This document shows positions 1-4,796 of a stretch of DNA of 6,413 nt, in pieces. The stretch's first letter is position 1, and each line of letters starts with the position of its first letter. The notes under the pieces are model-generated. The model did no database searches. It was given only the letters and a program-made list of their open reading frames with translations, and was not told the origin of the DNA. The translations under genes and the position numbers were made by a program. Origin of the DNA: Synechococcales cyanobacterium PMM_0002 (GTDB taxonomy: Bacteria > Cyanobacteriota > Cyanobacteriia > Elainellales > Elainellaceae); assembly GCA_949127925.1 (NCBI GenBank), contig CASBQX010000091.1, forward strand, positions 1 to 6,413, written 5' to 3'.

Positions 1-662
1 CTCCCCACCTCTCGCCAGCTATGCCGATTCCATTCATATGCGCCTTGAATGTCGTATTCCATCCCGTTTTCAAAGCGAACCGAGCAGGTTGTGGAAGCAG
101 AGGGTTCCCCGTGAGAGGGGTCAGATATGCCATCGCTGGCGTCTACCTGAGTGAGGCCAATGACCATACAAACAAACCATTCTCGGCTACAAGGCCCTGT
201 ATCTTGCACCCATTCCCAAAGACCATTCGAGACTTCAATGCGATCGCCCACCTTGAGCCTAACAGCCGTCTCTCGATACTGCGCCAAATGGCTCGACTCT
301 ACCTGGTCGAGCCACTTCAGCCCATACGATTCTCGCAAAAACTGTACTGATCCCGAGTCAGCTCCAGCTAGCCAATCATTGAGCAATTGCGCCTTCCAAG
401 CACGACCTTGCTCGTCCTGCTCTTGGACAAATTCTAGTAGCGCCTGCCGCTGAGTCGGGGTTAATTCATCCAGTGGGTTGCGCAATTCTGTGTGCGATTG
501 CGAAGGCAGCGAATTTCCATTGGGCGGCTCTACAAACCTTTCAGCCAGATTACTAATCGACTGAAGCAAAATTTGCTTTTGCTCGAATGTGAGGGCATAA
601 CCCGTCGTCGCACACAGTTCAAACGCAGATTTGAGGGCAGCTTCTAGCTCAGCGTAGGTCAT
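1..662 (-). CDS. Unrecognised protein, C-terminus beyond the window
   Basis: The reading frame is open from an ATG at 662 to the window edge, giving 220 complete codons and no stop, so the gene is cut at its 3' end. The start is supported by an AAGGA Shine-Dalgarno match nine bases upstream. The protein begins MTYAELEAALKSAFEL. Residues 1-50 look helical. Next comes a hydrophilic stretch, then a helical region (about 65-125) with the segment LLEFVQEQDEQGRAWKAQLL. The part from about 140 is rich in beta-prone residues (VGDRIEVSNGLWEWVQDTG, later CSVRFENGMEYDI) and could be a small SH3-like barrel; that is inference only. There is no signal peptide or membrane segment, so it is probably cytoplasmic. 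I do not recognise the family. HIP1 inside the frame (240-247) and unbroken coding over 660 bases argue for a real gene; plus-strand frames here are shadows. Confidence 0.85.
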   Translation of the reverse strand, partial: MTYAELEAALKSAFELCATTGYALTFEQKQILLQSISNLAERFVEPPNGNSLPSQSHTELRNPLDELTPTQRQALLEFVQEQDEQGRAWKAQLLNDWLAGADSGSVQFLRESYGLKWLDQVESSHLAQYRETAVRLKVGDRIEVSNGLWEWVQDTGPCSREWFVCMVIGLTQVDASDGISDPSHGEPSASTTCSVRFENGMEYDIQGAYEWNRHSWREVG

Positions 663-671
663 ATTGATCAA

Positions 672-676
672 TCCTT
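672..676 (-). promoter_or_regulatory. Shine-Dalgarno site of the left-edge gene
   Basis: Minus-strand AAGGA lies nine bases before the ATG at 662. It is one of the few clear ribosome-binding sites in this window and it fixes the start of the truncated gene. Confidence 0.6.
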
Positions 677-754
677 GTAGACAGTGCAGGGCTATGACGC
701 GGCTGCAAAACCTAGAGAACCGAGCGATCGCCCCCATAGCCTAGATGAATTCCC

Positions 755-763
755 ATTATCCCA
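755..763 (-). promoter_or_regulatory. Possible extended -10 promoter for the left-edge gene
   Basis: The minus strand reads TGG-GATAAT, five of six matches to TATAAT with an upstream TG. I see no -35 box at the usual distance. Transcription would start near 748, giving a leader of about 86 bases. For the divergent plus-strand gene at 878 I see no convincing promoter in the same 215-base gap, which otherwise holds only a HIP1 octamer at 724-731. The call rests on one short motif. Confidence 0.3.
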
Positions 764-877
764 ATTTTTATCAATTTCTACATCACTTCACGCAGATCAG
801 CCAGTCACCCTAATTTATTTGAGTTGCCTAACGCGGTAATCTGAGGGATAGCACCTCATTCAAAGCCGTTACCAAAA

Positions 878-1351
878 ATGTTTACTTTCAATCGCGTTCA
901 GATCCCCCGGCCTTCAGCCTGGTTTCGCCTCTGTGCCACACTCACCCTGGCTTGCTGCTTTTCAGTGCTGAGCTGGATGCAAGCGCCCGCCGCCTTCGCC
1001 TTGGTGCAAATTCGCCTGTCCGACATCTCCTATACAAGCTGCCCTGCTGATATGGGGGCTGGAGCGGTGACATCAGGGGGAGCCAGTTTAGCCGCCGACT
1101 GCTTCATCATTACTGGAAAAGCCGAAAACCCCACCAATAAGCAAGTGCTCAATGCCGATATCTTCGGACGGATTTATGATGCCAACAATAATTCGGTCAT
1201 GCAAAACCGCACCCGGTTAGGCTCCATTGAAACAGTACCTCCCGGTATTAGTGACTTTGAACTGCGGATTAGCGTAGCGGCTAACCAAGCCACTCCGCTG
1301 AAGCTGGAGCAGTTCAAAGCAGCTGGGTTTACGGGTAAAGTGCGGCGCTAG
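878..1351 (+). CDS. Secreted protein with FxLYD-like beta domain
   Basis: This 157-residue protein carries a typical Sec signal peptide: basic N-region with R11 and R17, hydrophobic core around residues 18-33, and an A-F-A cleavage site so that the mature protein starts near L42. It should therefore be periplasmic or lumenal. The mature part (about 116 residues) has two cysteines, C55 and C75, which could form a disulfide. Residues 78-133 (GKAENPTNKQVLNADIFGRIYD and onward to PPGISDFELRISV) follow the pattern of FxLYD-type beta-sandwich domains: a glycine-containing strand, an Asn-rich turn, an aromatic-Tyr-Asp strand, then a Pro-Gly before the final strand. That assignment is by eye. The start is the first ATG of the frame and precedes the signal peptide, but no Shine-Dalgarno sequence is visible. 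It converges on ylmG with 32 bases between stops. Its function is unknown. Confidence 0.88.
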   Translation: MFTFNRVQIPRPSAWFRLCATLTLACCFSVLSWMQAPAAFALVQIRLSDISYTSCPADMGAGAVTSGGASLAADCFIITGKAENPTNKQVLNADIFGRIYDANNNSVMQNRTRLGSIETVPPGISDFELRISVAANQATPLKLEQFKAAGFTGKVRR

Positions 1352-1383
1352 GATGGTCGAAAACGCCGCGTTAAAATACCGCG

Positions 1384-1665
1384 CTAAAACGCTGTCGTGG
1401 TCGCTAGACTGCTAACCGCCTGTCCTACAAACTGGAGCAAGAAAATTGCCAGCATGGGCGATAGATCAAGCCCACCCAGAGGCGGGATGACACGGCGGAA
1501 GAGATTTAGGTATGGATCGGTGAGCTGACCCAACGTTGCAAACGGCTGACTATAAAAATCAATGTTAGGAAACCAGGTCAGCAAAATCCGTACGATCAAC
1601 AGCACGGTGTAGATCTGGAGAAAATAGCCTAAAGACTGAGCCACCAACGCAACGGAACTGTTCAT
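1384..1665 (-). CDS. ylmG: YggT/YlmG/Ycf19 family membrane protein
   Basis: This 93-residue integral membrane protein of the YggT family (Ycf19 in plastids, YlmG in Gram-positives) has two hydrophobic helices, about residues 5-31 and 67-88. Between them is the family hallmark, here RILLTWFPNIDF at 26-37, then TDPYLNLFRR (49-58) and IPPLGGLDLSP (60-70). Length is normal for the single-copy-domain form. I start it at the ATG at 1665 rather than a TTG three codons upstream (1674), because MNSS fits family N-termini and TTG adds nothing conserved; neither has a strong ribosome-binding site. Family members have been connected to nucleoid distribution and division in cyanobacteria and chloroplasts, and ylmG sits downstream of ftsZ in many Gram-positives. 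Here it lies about 1.6 kb downstream of ftsZ on the same strand. It could also act in membrane-protein assembly, as proposed for some plastid relatives. Confidence 0.93.
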   Translation of the reverse strand: MNSSVALVAQSLGYFLQIYTVLLIVRILLTWFPNIDFYSQPFATLGQLTDPYLNLFRRVIPPLGGLDLSPMLAIFLLQFVGQAVSSLATTTAF

Positions 1666-1708
1666 AGGTAACAACTGTTAATGAATGGGAACGCAATAGC
1701 TTTCATCA

Positions 1709-1722
1709 CTAGTCTAGCCTAG
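1709..1722. repeat. Three CTAG tetramers at 5-bp spacing
   Basis: CTAG occurs at 1709-1712, 1714-1717 and 1719-1722, giving CTAGT-CTAGC-CTAG. It lies 44-57 bases before the ylmG ATG, where a promoter or operator would be expected. CTAG is often scarce in bacterial DNA, so three in 14 bases stands out. No function can be assigned from sequence alone. Confidence 0.5.
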
Positions 1723-1742
1723 AGCGGCTGGCTGATAGAGGC

Positions 1743-1757
1743 TCAGCGAAGAGCTGA
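1743..1757 (-). repeat. Short inverted repeat between the YtxH-like gene and ylmG
   Basis: The arms TCAGC and GCTGA flank a five-base loop, 25 bases after the stop of the YtxH-like gene. No T-run follows, so this is not a standard intrinsic terminator. It may be a processing or partial-termination hairpin between the two genes, or chance. Confidence 0.35.
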
Positions 1758-1781
1758 AATGTCTCACTTATACAGGCCGAT

Positions 1782-2111
1782 TTACCCATCTCCTTTGACT
1801 CTTTCGCTAGATTCTACCCGCGCTCCGCCACCGTTAACGCCGCCCAGTTTGAGCCGCACATCGTCGATCGCTTCATTTAACTGAGCAATTTTGTCTTCTA
1901 ACCCACGGCGAGAAGCTTCAATGCTTTGCTCGGTTGGGGGCTGTCGTTTGTCGCCCTTTTTCCCATCTAGACGGGAAAATTTCTTTTCTGATTCTAAGGC
2001 GTCTTGTCTAGAAAGGCGGGGAGCCACCAGAGTGCCCAAAACGCCACCGACAACACCGCCAACCAATGCTCCTACCAAGAAACCACCAAAAAAGTTATCG
2101 TCTTGACTCAT
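1782..2111 (-). CDS. Glycine-zipper YtxH-like membrane protein
   Basis: This 109-residue protein has one membrane segment at about residues 9-29, built as a glycine zipper (GGFLVGALVGGVVGGVLG), directly followed by the AP-R-L-S pattern (APRLSRQDAL) seen after the membrane helix in YtxH-like proteins. A basic, hydrophilic linker follows (41-60), then a probable coiled coil at 62-90 with hydrophobic positions I64, L71, I75, L78, I82, V85 and L87, and a Gly-rich charged tail. The N-terminus is short and acidic. The start ATG is preceded at seven bases by GGTGA, a plausible ribosome-binding site. It lies 166 bases after upp and 116 bases before ylmG on the same strand. Glycine-zipper helices oligomerise in membranes, so a membrane-associated scaffolding or stress role is possible. 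That is inference, and the precise function is unknown. Confidence 0.88.
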   Translation of the reverse strand: MSQDDNFFGGFLVGALVGGVVGGVLGTLVAPRLSRQDALESEKKFSRLDGKKGDKRQPPTEQSIEASRRGLEDKIAQLNEAIDDVRLKLGGVNGGGARVESSERVKGDG

Positions 2112-2220
2112 TGCTAATTCACCAGCTTTAAACTCCAGGTTCTAAATCCTAGACTTAATGAACTGAAATCGTGTGACCTTTGGGATTTTGAACTTAGCTA
2201 TCAGTTTATAACCCTGCGCC

Positions 2221-2252
2221 CTTTAAGTTTTAATCTTTAAGTTCTAATCTTT
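2221..2252. repeat. 14-bp tandem repeat upstream of the YtxH-like gene
   Basis: Two 14-base units (2221-2234 and 2235-2248) differ at one position: CTTTAAGTTTTAAT and CTTTAAGTTCTAAT. The first four bases of a third unit follow. The array lies in the gap between the upp stop and the YtxH-like start, about 110 bases before that start. It is AT-rich and could be part of a promoter or upp 3' region, or a slippage product. Confidence 0.7.
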
Positions 2253-2277
2253 CAGGCTGAGAGAGCACCAAAAGGAC

Positions 2278-2931
2278 TTAGAAGGTGCCAAAGGTGCGAT
2301 CGCCTGCATCCCCTAAGCCAGGAACAATATATCCCTGGTTATTTAGACCCTCATCAATGGCAGCCGAGTAAATCACCAAATCTGGGTATGAGCCACCCAA
2401 TTTCTGCAACGCCTGGGGCGCAGCCACTACCGAAATAATTCTAACTAAGCTGGAGTCGATCCCCCTTGCCGTTAGCTCCGCCATGACCGCTGTAATCGTC
2501 CCTCCGGTTGCCAACATGGGTTCTGGAATTAGCACTCGCGTATTGGCAGGAAACTGAGCGGGCAGTTTATTTAAATAACAGCTTGCTTCCAGCGTTTCTT
2601 CATTGCGCACCAGGCCAATGTGATAAATGGAGGCCAACGGCAAGAGTGCCTGCGCCCCATCTAGCAACGACAGCCCTGCCCGTAAAATTGGCACCACGGC
2701 CACAGGCACATCGGGGTTGATAAAGGTGGCGGCACAGGTAGCCAGCGGCGTCTGGACTTCGGTATCAATGGTCGCTAACCAATCACGAGTTGCTTCATAG
2801 GCCAACCATCGTCCTAGTTCGGTCATGGCACTACGAAACAAAACAGTGGGCGTTGCCTCATCGCGGGCCACAGAGAGCCAGTGCTGAATTAGGGGATGAG
2901 TCGGAACGTGAACGCGCAGTTTGAGAGCCAT
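2278..2931 (-). CDS. upp: Uracil phosphoribosyltransferase
   Basis: This is a cytoplasmic pyrimidine-salvage enzyme joining uracil and PRPP to give UMP and pyrophosphate. The 217-residue length is close to the usual 208-220. Landmarks in order are VPILRAGLSLLDG at 79-91, RNEETLEASCYLNKLP at 109-124, the PRPP-binding loop EPMLATGG at 137-144, and the uracil-binding C-terminus YIVPGLGDAGDRTFGT at 201-216. The first residue of the PRPP loop is Glu where E. coli has Asp; the acidic charge is kept and the rest is intact, so activity is expected. The start ATG gives the family N-terminus (ALKLRVHVPTHPLI), though no ribosome-binding site is visible before it. The gene is divergent from the tryptophan-rich gene (126 bases between starts) and about 360 bases downstream of the ftsZ stop. 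HIP1 lies near its 3' end (2296-2303). Confidence 0.97.
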   Translation of the reverse strand: MALKLRVHVPTHPLIQHWLSVARDEATPTVLFRSAMTELGRWLAYEATRDWLATIDTEVQTPLATCAATFINPDVPVAVVPILRAGLSLLDGAQALLPLASIYHIGLVRNEETLEASCYLNKLPAQFPANTRVLIPEPMLATGGTITAVMAELTARGIDSSLVRIISVVAAPQALQKLGGSYPDLVIYSAAIDEGLNNQGYIVPGLGDAGDRTFGTF

Positions 2932-2976
2932 TTTGAGGGGGTTGCAAGAACTTGGTTACAAGACGAGAAGCACCGA

Positions 2977-2988
2977 GCCGGAGCCGGC
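2977..2988. repeat. GC-rich inverted repeat in the upp upstream region
   Basis: GCCGG and CCGGC flank two bases, 46 bases before the upp ATG. It also contains overlapping GAGCCG direct copies. It could be an operator or an mRNA hairpin in the upp leader. The evidence is its symmetry and position only. Confidence 0.35.
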
Positions 2989-3018
2989 GAGTTGGCTCTA
3001 AACAGAGCGATGTGTCAT

Positions 3019-3050
3019 GCTGAGATCGGCATTCATGATAACGGCTCAGC
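3019..3050 (+). repeat. Inverted repeat just before the tryptophan-rich gene
   Basis: Perfect six-base arms GCTGAG (3019-3024) and CTCAGC (3045-3050) enclose 20 bases that include the palindrome TCATGA. The right arm ends seven bases before the ATG at 3058, exactly where a ribosome-binding site would be, and none is visible there. It may be a translational hairpin or an operator in the divergent upp control region. Confidence 0.4.
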
Positions 3051-3057
3051 TTTAAAA

Positions 3058-3345
3058 ATGACCAAAAAACAGAAGTTTCCCCATCTGGTTGGCTCCAAAT
3101 GGACGGCACAGCAGTCTACTTGGGGCTGGAGGCATTTTCAGGTGGTGAACCGCAAAAATGAAGGCCAGTGGGTGTTTGCCGAACTGGTCGCGGCGTGTGA
3201 TCCCGATGTGCGCTTTTGGATGAACGCACAGCAGCTAAAGCAGCGATCGCTTTGGCAAGCGGGCTGGAAAACGTTGGCCGAACAGCGAGCTAGCGGGTTG
3301 GCCGCCGACGCTGAAGAAACTCAGGAATATCAAGCCCCGGCTTAG
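3058..3345 (+). CDS. Tryptophan-rich TIGR02450/DUF2389-type protein
   Basis: This 95-residue protein has seven tryptophans: W15, W22, W24, W38, W54, W66 and W70. The segments VGSKWTA (11-17), WGWRHFQVV (22-30), AELVAACD (41-48) and LKQRSLWQAGWK (60-71) match the family pattern of small tryptophan-rich proteins found mostly in cyanobacteria and proteobacteria. Its function is unknown. I take the ATG at 3058, not the in-frame ATG at 2896: the latter would add 54 unconserved residues, overlap the first codons of upp, and read through the divergent control region. The conserved domain ends near residue 72. The last 18 residues (ASGLAADAE onward) are encoded opposite the ftsZ 3' end. HIP1 lies in the frame at 3243-3250. 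No signal or membrane segment is present, so it is probably cytoplasmic. Confidence 0.9.
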   Translation: MTKKQKFPHLVGSKWTAQQSTWGWRHFQVVNRKNEGQWVFAELVAACDPDVRFWMNAQQLKQRSLWQAGWKTLAEQRASGLAADAEETQEYQAPA

Positions 3346-4489
3346 CTATGGGGCTAGATGACGGAGCAGAGGATGATCCCAGCGGCGGAGCCGTTACCGA
3401 GCGCCGCAGTGGAGCCACCCGCGCATCGGCAGCAGATACTGGGTCGTGGGCAAAACCAGTGGCAATGACAGTGATGCGCACTTCTCCTTGCAGGCGATCG
3501 TCAATCACGGCACCAAAAATAATGTTGGCGTTGGGATCGACGGCTTCGTAAATAATTTCTGCGGCTGCATTGACCTCATGCAAGGTCAAGTCTGTGCCCC
3601 CGGTAATGTTGAATACAACCCCTCTGGCTCCATCAATGGACGATTCTAGTAACGGGGATGAGATCGCCGTCATCGCCGCTTCTCGCGCTCTAGATTTGCC
3701 TGAGCCAATCCCAATTCCCATCAGCGCCGAACCCGCATCGGCCATTACTGCGCGCACATCGGCAAAGTCCACATTGACTAGCCCAGGGATCGTAATAATA
3801 TCTGAAATACCCTGGACGCCCTGACGCAGAATATCGTCGGCTACGCGAAAGGCTTCTTGAACCGGGGTCTGCTCTGAAATTACAGTTAGGAGTTTATCGT
3901 TTGGAATAATAATCAGGGTGTCAACCCGGCTCTGGAGGGCGGCAATGCCTTCTTCAGCTTGACCTGTACGCCGTCTTCCTTCAAACGTGAAGGGACGCGT
4001 GACCACGCCGACCGTCAATGCTCCAATTTCTTTGGCCACTTCTGCGACAATTGGTGCCGCTCCGGTTCCGGTGCCACCGCCCATCCCAGCCGTAATAAAC
4101 ACCAGGTCAGCATGCTCTAGGGCGCTGGCCACTTCATCGCGAGACTCTTCGGCGGCTTTTTGACCAATGGCTGGGTTCCCGCCAGCGCCAAGGCCACGGG
4201 TGAGCTTTTGGCCAACTTGGAGCCGATTGAGCGTGGTGGCATTCGTCAAAGCTTGAGCATCGGTGTTGATTGACCAAAACTCAACGCCTGCGACTTCGCT
4301 GGCGATCATGCGATTGACTGCATTGCACCCACCACCGCCGACACCGATCACTTTGATCCGGGCAAGGCTACCTGGCATGATTTCACTACTCCCAGACTCT
4401 TCTGCGATCGCGCCATTGGCATCGCGCACTTGATTTAGATGTAGCCCAGAGTTTGACCCGGAGTTACCGAAAGGATTTGCGGTGTTCAT
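3290..4489 (-). CDS. ftsZ: Cell division protein FtsZ
   Basis: FtsZ is the tubulin-like GTPase that polymerises at midcell and recruits the divisome. The 399-residue protein has a 40-residue non-conserved N-terminal extension, as in cyanobacterial FtsZ. The GTPase core then starts at about 42 (LARIKVIGVGGGGCNAVN). Key sites are the T1 loop GGGGCNAVN (51-59), tubulin signature GGGTGTG (137-143), and T7 loop NVDFADV (239-245) with N239, D241 and D244 that complete the neighbouring subunit's GTPase site. The C-terminal linker spans about 350-384. The conserved C-terminal peptide LDIPEFLQRRR (386-396) binds membrane-anchoring partners. I start at the ATG at 4489; an in-frame TTG at 4540 would add 17 residues with no family support. 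The gene follows ftsQ with 281 bases between, which hold a candidate promoter. Its last 56 bases overlap the opposing tryptophan-rich gene. Confidence 0.98.
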   Translation of the reverse strand: MNTANPFGNSGSNSGLHLNQVRDANGAIAEESGSSEIMPGSLARIKVIGVGGGGCNAVNRMIASEVAGVEFWSINTDAQALTNATTLNRLQVGQKLTRGLGAGGNPAIGQKAAEESRDEVASALEHADLVFITAGMGGGTGTGAAPIVAEVAKEIGALTVGVVTRPFTFEGRRRTGQAEEGIAALQSRVDTLIIIPNDKLLTVISEQTPVQEAFRVADDILRQGVQGISDIITIPGLVNVDFADVRAVMADAGSALMGIGIGSGKSRAREAAMTAISSPLLESSIDGARGVVFNITGGTDLTLHEVNAAAEIIYEAVDPNANIIFGAVIDDRLQGEVRITVIATGFAHDPVSAADARVAPLRRSVTAPPLGSSSAPSSSPIAKPGLDIPEFLQRRRPTR

Positions 4490-4614
4490 TGAGCATAGGA
4501 TGTATCGAAATGACGACTTGGCTGCGTTAGCTTGCCTCAAACCACTACCAATCTACTATTGAATGCGCTCAAAATTGAAATGAGCCATACAAGAACTCTT
4601 TTCTTATTGAGCAC
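4489..4614 (-). promoter_or_regulatory. ftsZ leader with alternative RNA pairings
   Basis: In transcript direction, GTGCTCAA (4614-4607) can pair with TTGAGCGC (4572-4565) over eight pairs including one G-U. The same downstream arm can instead pair with GCTCA at 4585-4581, forming a tight nine-base-loop hairpin, or with GCTCAA at 4494-4489, which overlaps the A of the ftsZ start codon. An AAGAA/TTCTT hairpin (4591-4605) nests inside the first pairing. The three options compete for one arm. This suggests a leader that could mask or free the ftsZ start. The function is inferred, not shown. Confidence 0.35.
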
Positions 4615-4657
4615 TCTTAATACCAGAAGGGCAGTAAGTAAGCTGCAATTGTAACTA

Positions 4658-4686
4658 AATATAAGCGAAGTGGTTTAAAAAACCAA
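4658..4686 (-). promoter_or_regulatory. Candidate ftsZ promoter
   Basis: The minus strand has TTGGTT (4686-4681) and TATATT (4663-4658), separated by exactly 17 bases. The -10 matches the sigma-70 consensus at five of six positions; the -35 keeps only TTG. Transcription would begin near 4650, giving a leader of about 160 bases that includes the alternative-pairing region. It would let ftsZ be expressed apart from ftsQ. Confidence 0.45.
4671..4685. repeat. Perfect inverted repeat over the ftsZ -35 box
   Basis: TGGTTT (4671-4676) and AAACCA (4680-4685) flank three bases. The repeat covers five of six bases of the proposed -35 element, a place where a repressor would block polymerase. No known operator consensus is recognised. 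Confidence 0.4.
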
Positions 4687-4720
4687 TTAAACTTCCGATG
4701 CCTGGTAAGCACAGCAATTC

Positions 4721-4736
4721 TCCGACGCACGACGGA
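4721..4736. repeat. Imperfect palindrome in the ftsQ-ftsZ gap
   Basis: The plus strand reads TCCGACGCACGACGGA: outer TCCG/CGGA arms pair, then an A-A mismatch, then CG/CG around two bases. It lies 35 bases after the ftsQ stop and upstream of the candidate ftsZ promoter. It could be a binding site or a weak hairpin at the ftsQ 3' end. Confidence 0.3.
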
Positions 4737-4768
4737 TCAGCAAGGGCTAAAAAAGGAAATCTTTGATG

Positions 4769-4796
4769 CCTCACCAACCTGACAACCTGGTTGAGG
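4769..4796 (-). terminator. Possible hairpin at the ftsQ stop codon
   Basis: In transcript direction CCTCAACC (4796-4789) can pair with GGTTGGTGAGG (4779-4769) in an eight-pair stem with a three-base bulge and a nine-base loop. The stem covers the ftsQ stop codon. A run of six T follows only after 14 more bases (4754-4749), so this is not a standard intrinsic terminator. It may partly stop or process the ftsQ transcript before ftsZ. Confidence 0.3.

Noticed and set aside
21..453. Two overlapping plus-strand reading frames of about 100 codons near the left edge
   Set aside because: They lie opposite the long unbroken minus-strand frame (1-662) that has a proper ribosome-binding site. Their translations show Cys/Ser/Pro-rich shadow composition.
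1352..1383. Possible bidirectional terminator between the secreted-protein gene and ylmG
   Set aside because: The CCGCG copies are mainly direct repeats; the best stem is five pairs with a bulge and there is no T-run.
1666..1674. TTG start three codons upstream of ylmG
   Set aside because: It adds only three residues, and the ATG at 1665 matches the family N-terminus. It cannot be excluded, but it is less likely.
2896..3057. Upstream extension of the tryptophan-rich gene to the ATG at 2896
   Set aside because: It would overlap the upp start, add 54 residues unlike the family, and run through the divergent control region. The domain begins right after the ATG at 3058.
2858..3109. Minus-strand 83-codon frame between ftsZ and upp
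   Set aside because: It overlaps both upp and the tryptophan-rich gene, has no recognisable domain, and looks like a shadow frame.
3348..3824. Plus-strand frames inside ftsZ
   Set aside because: They are antisense to highly conserved FtsZ code and have no independent start signals or domains.
4490..4540. TTG start adding 17 residues to FtsZ
   Set aside because: The added segment has no family support and an ATG follows at 4489 with a usual cyanobacterial N-terminus. No ribosome-binding site favours the TTG.
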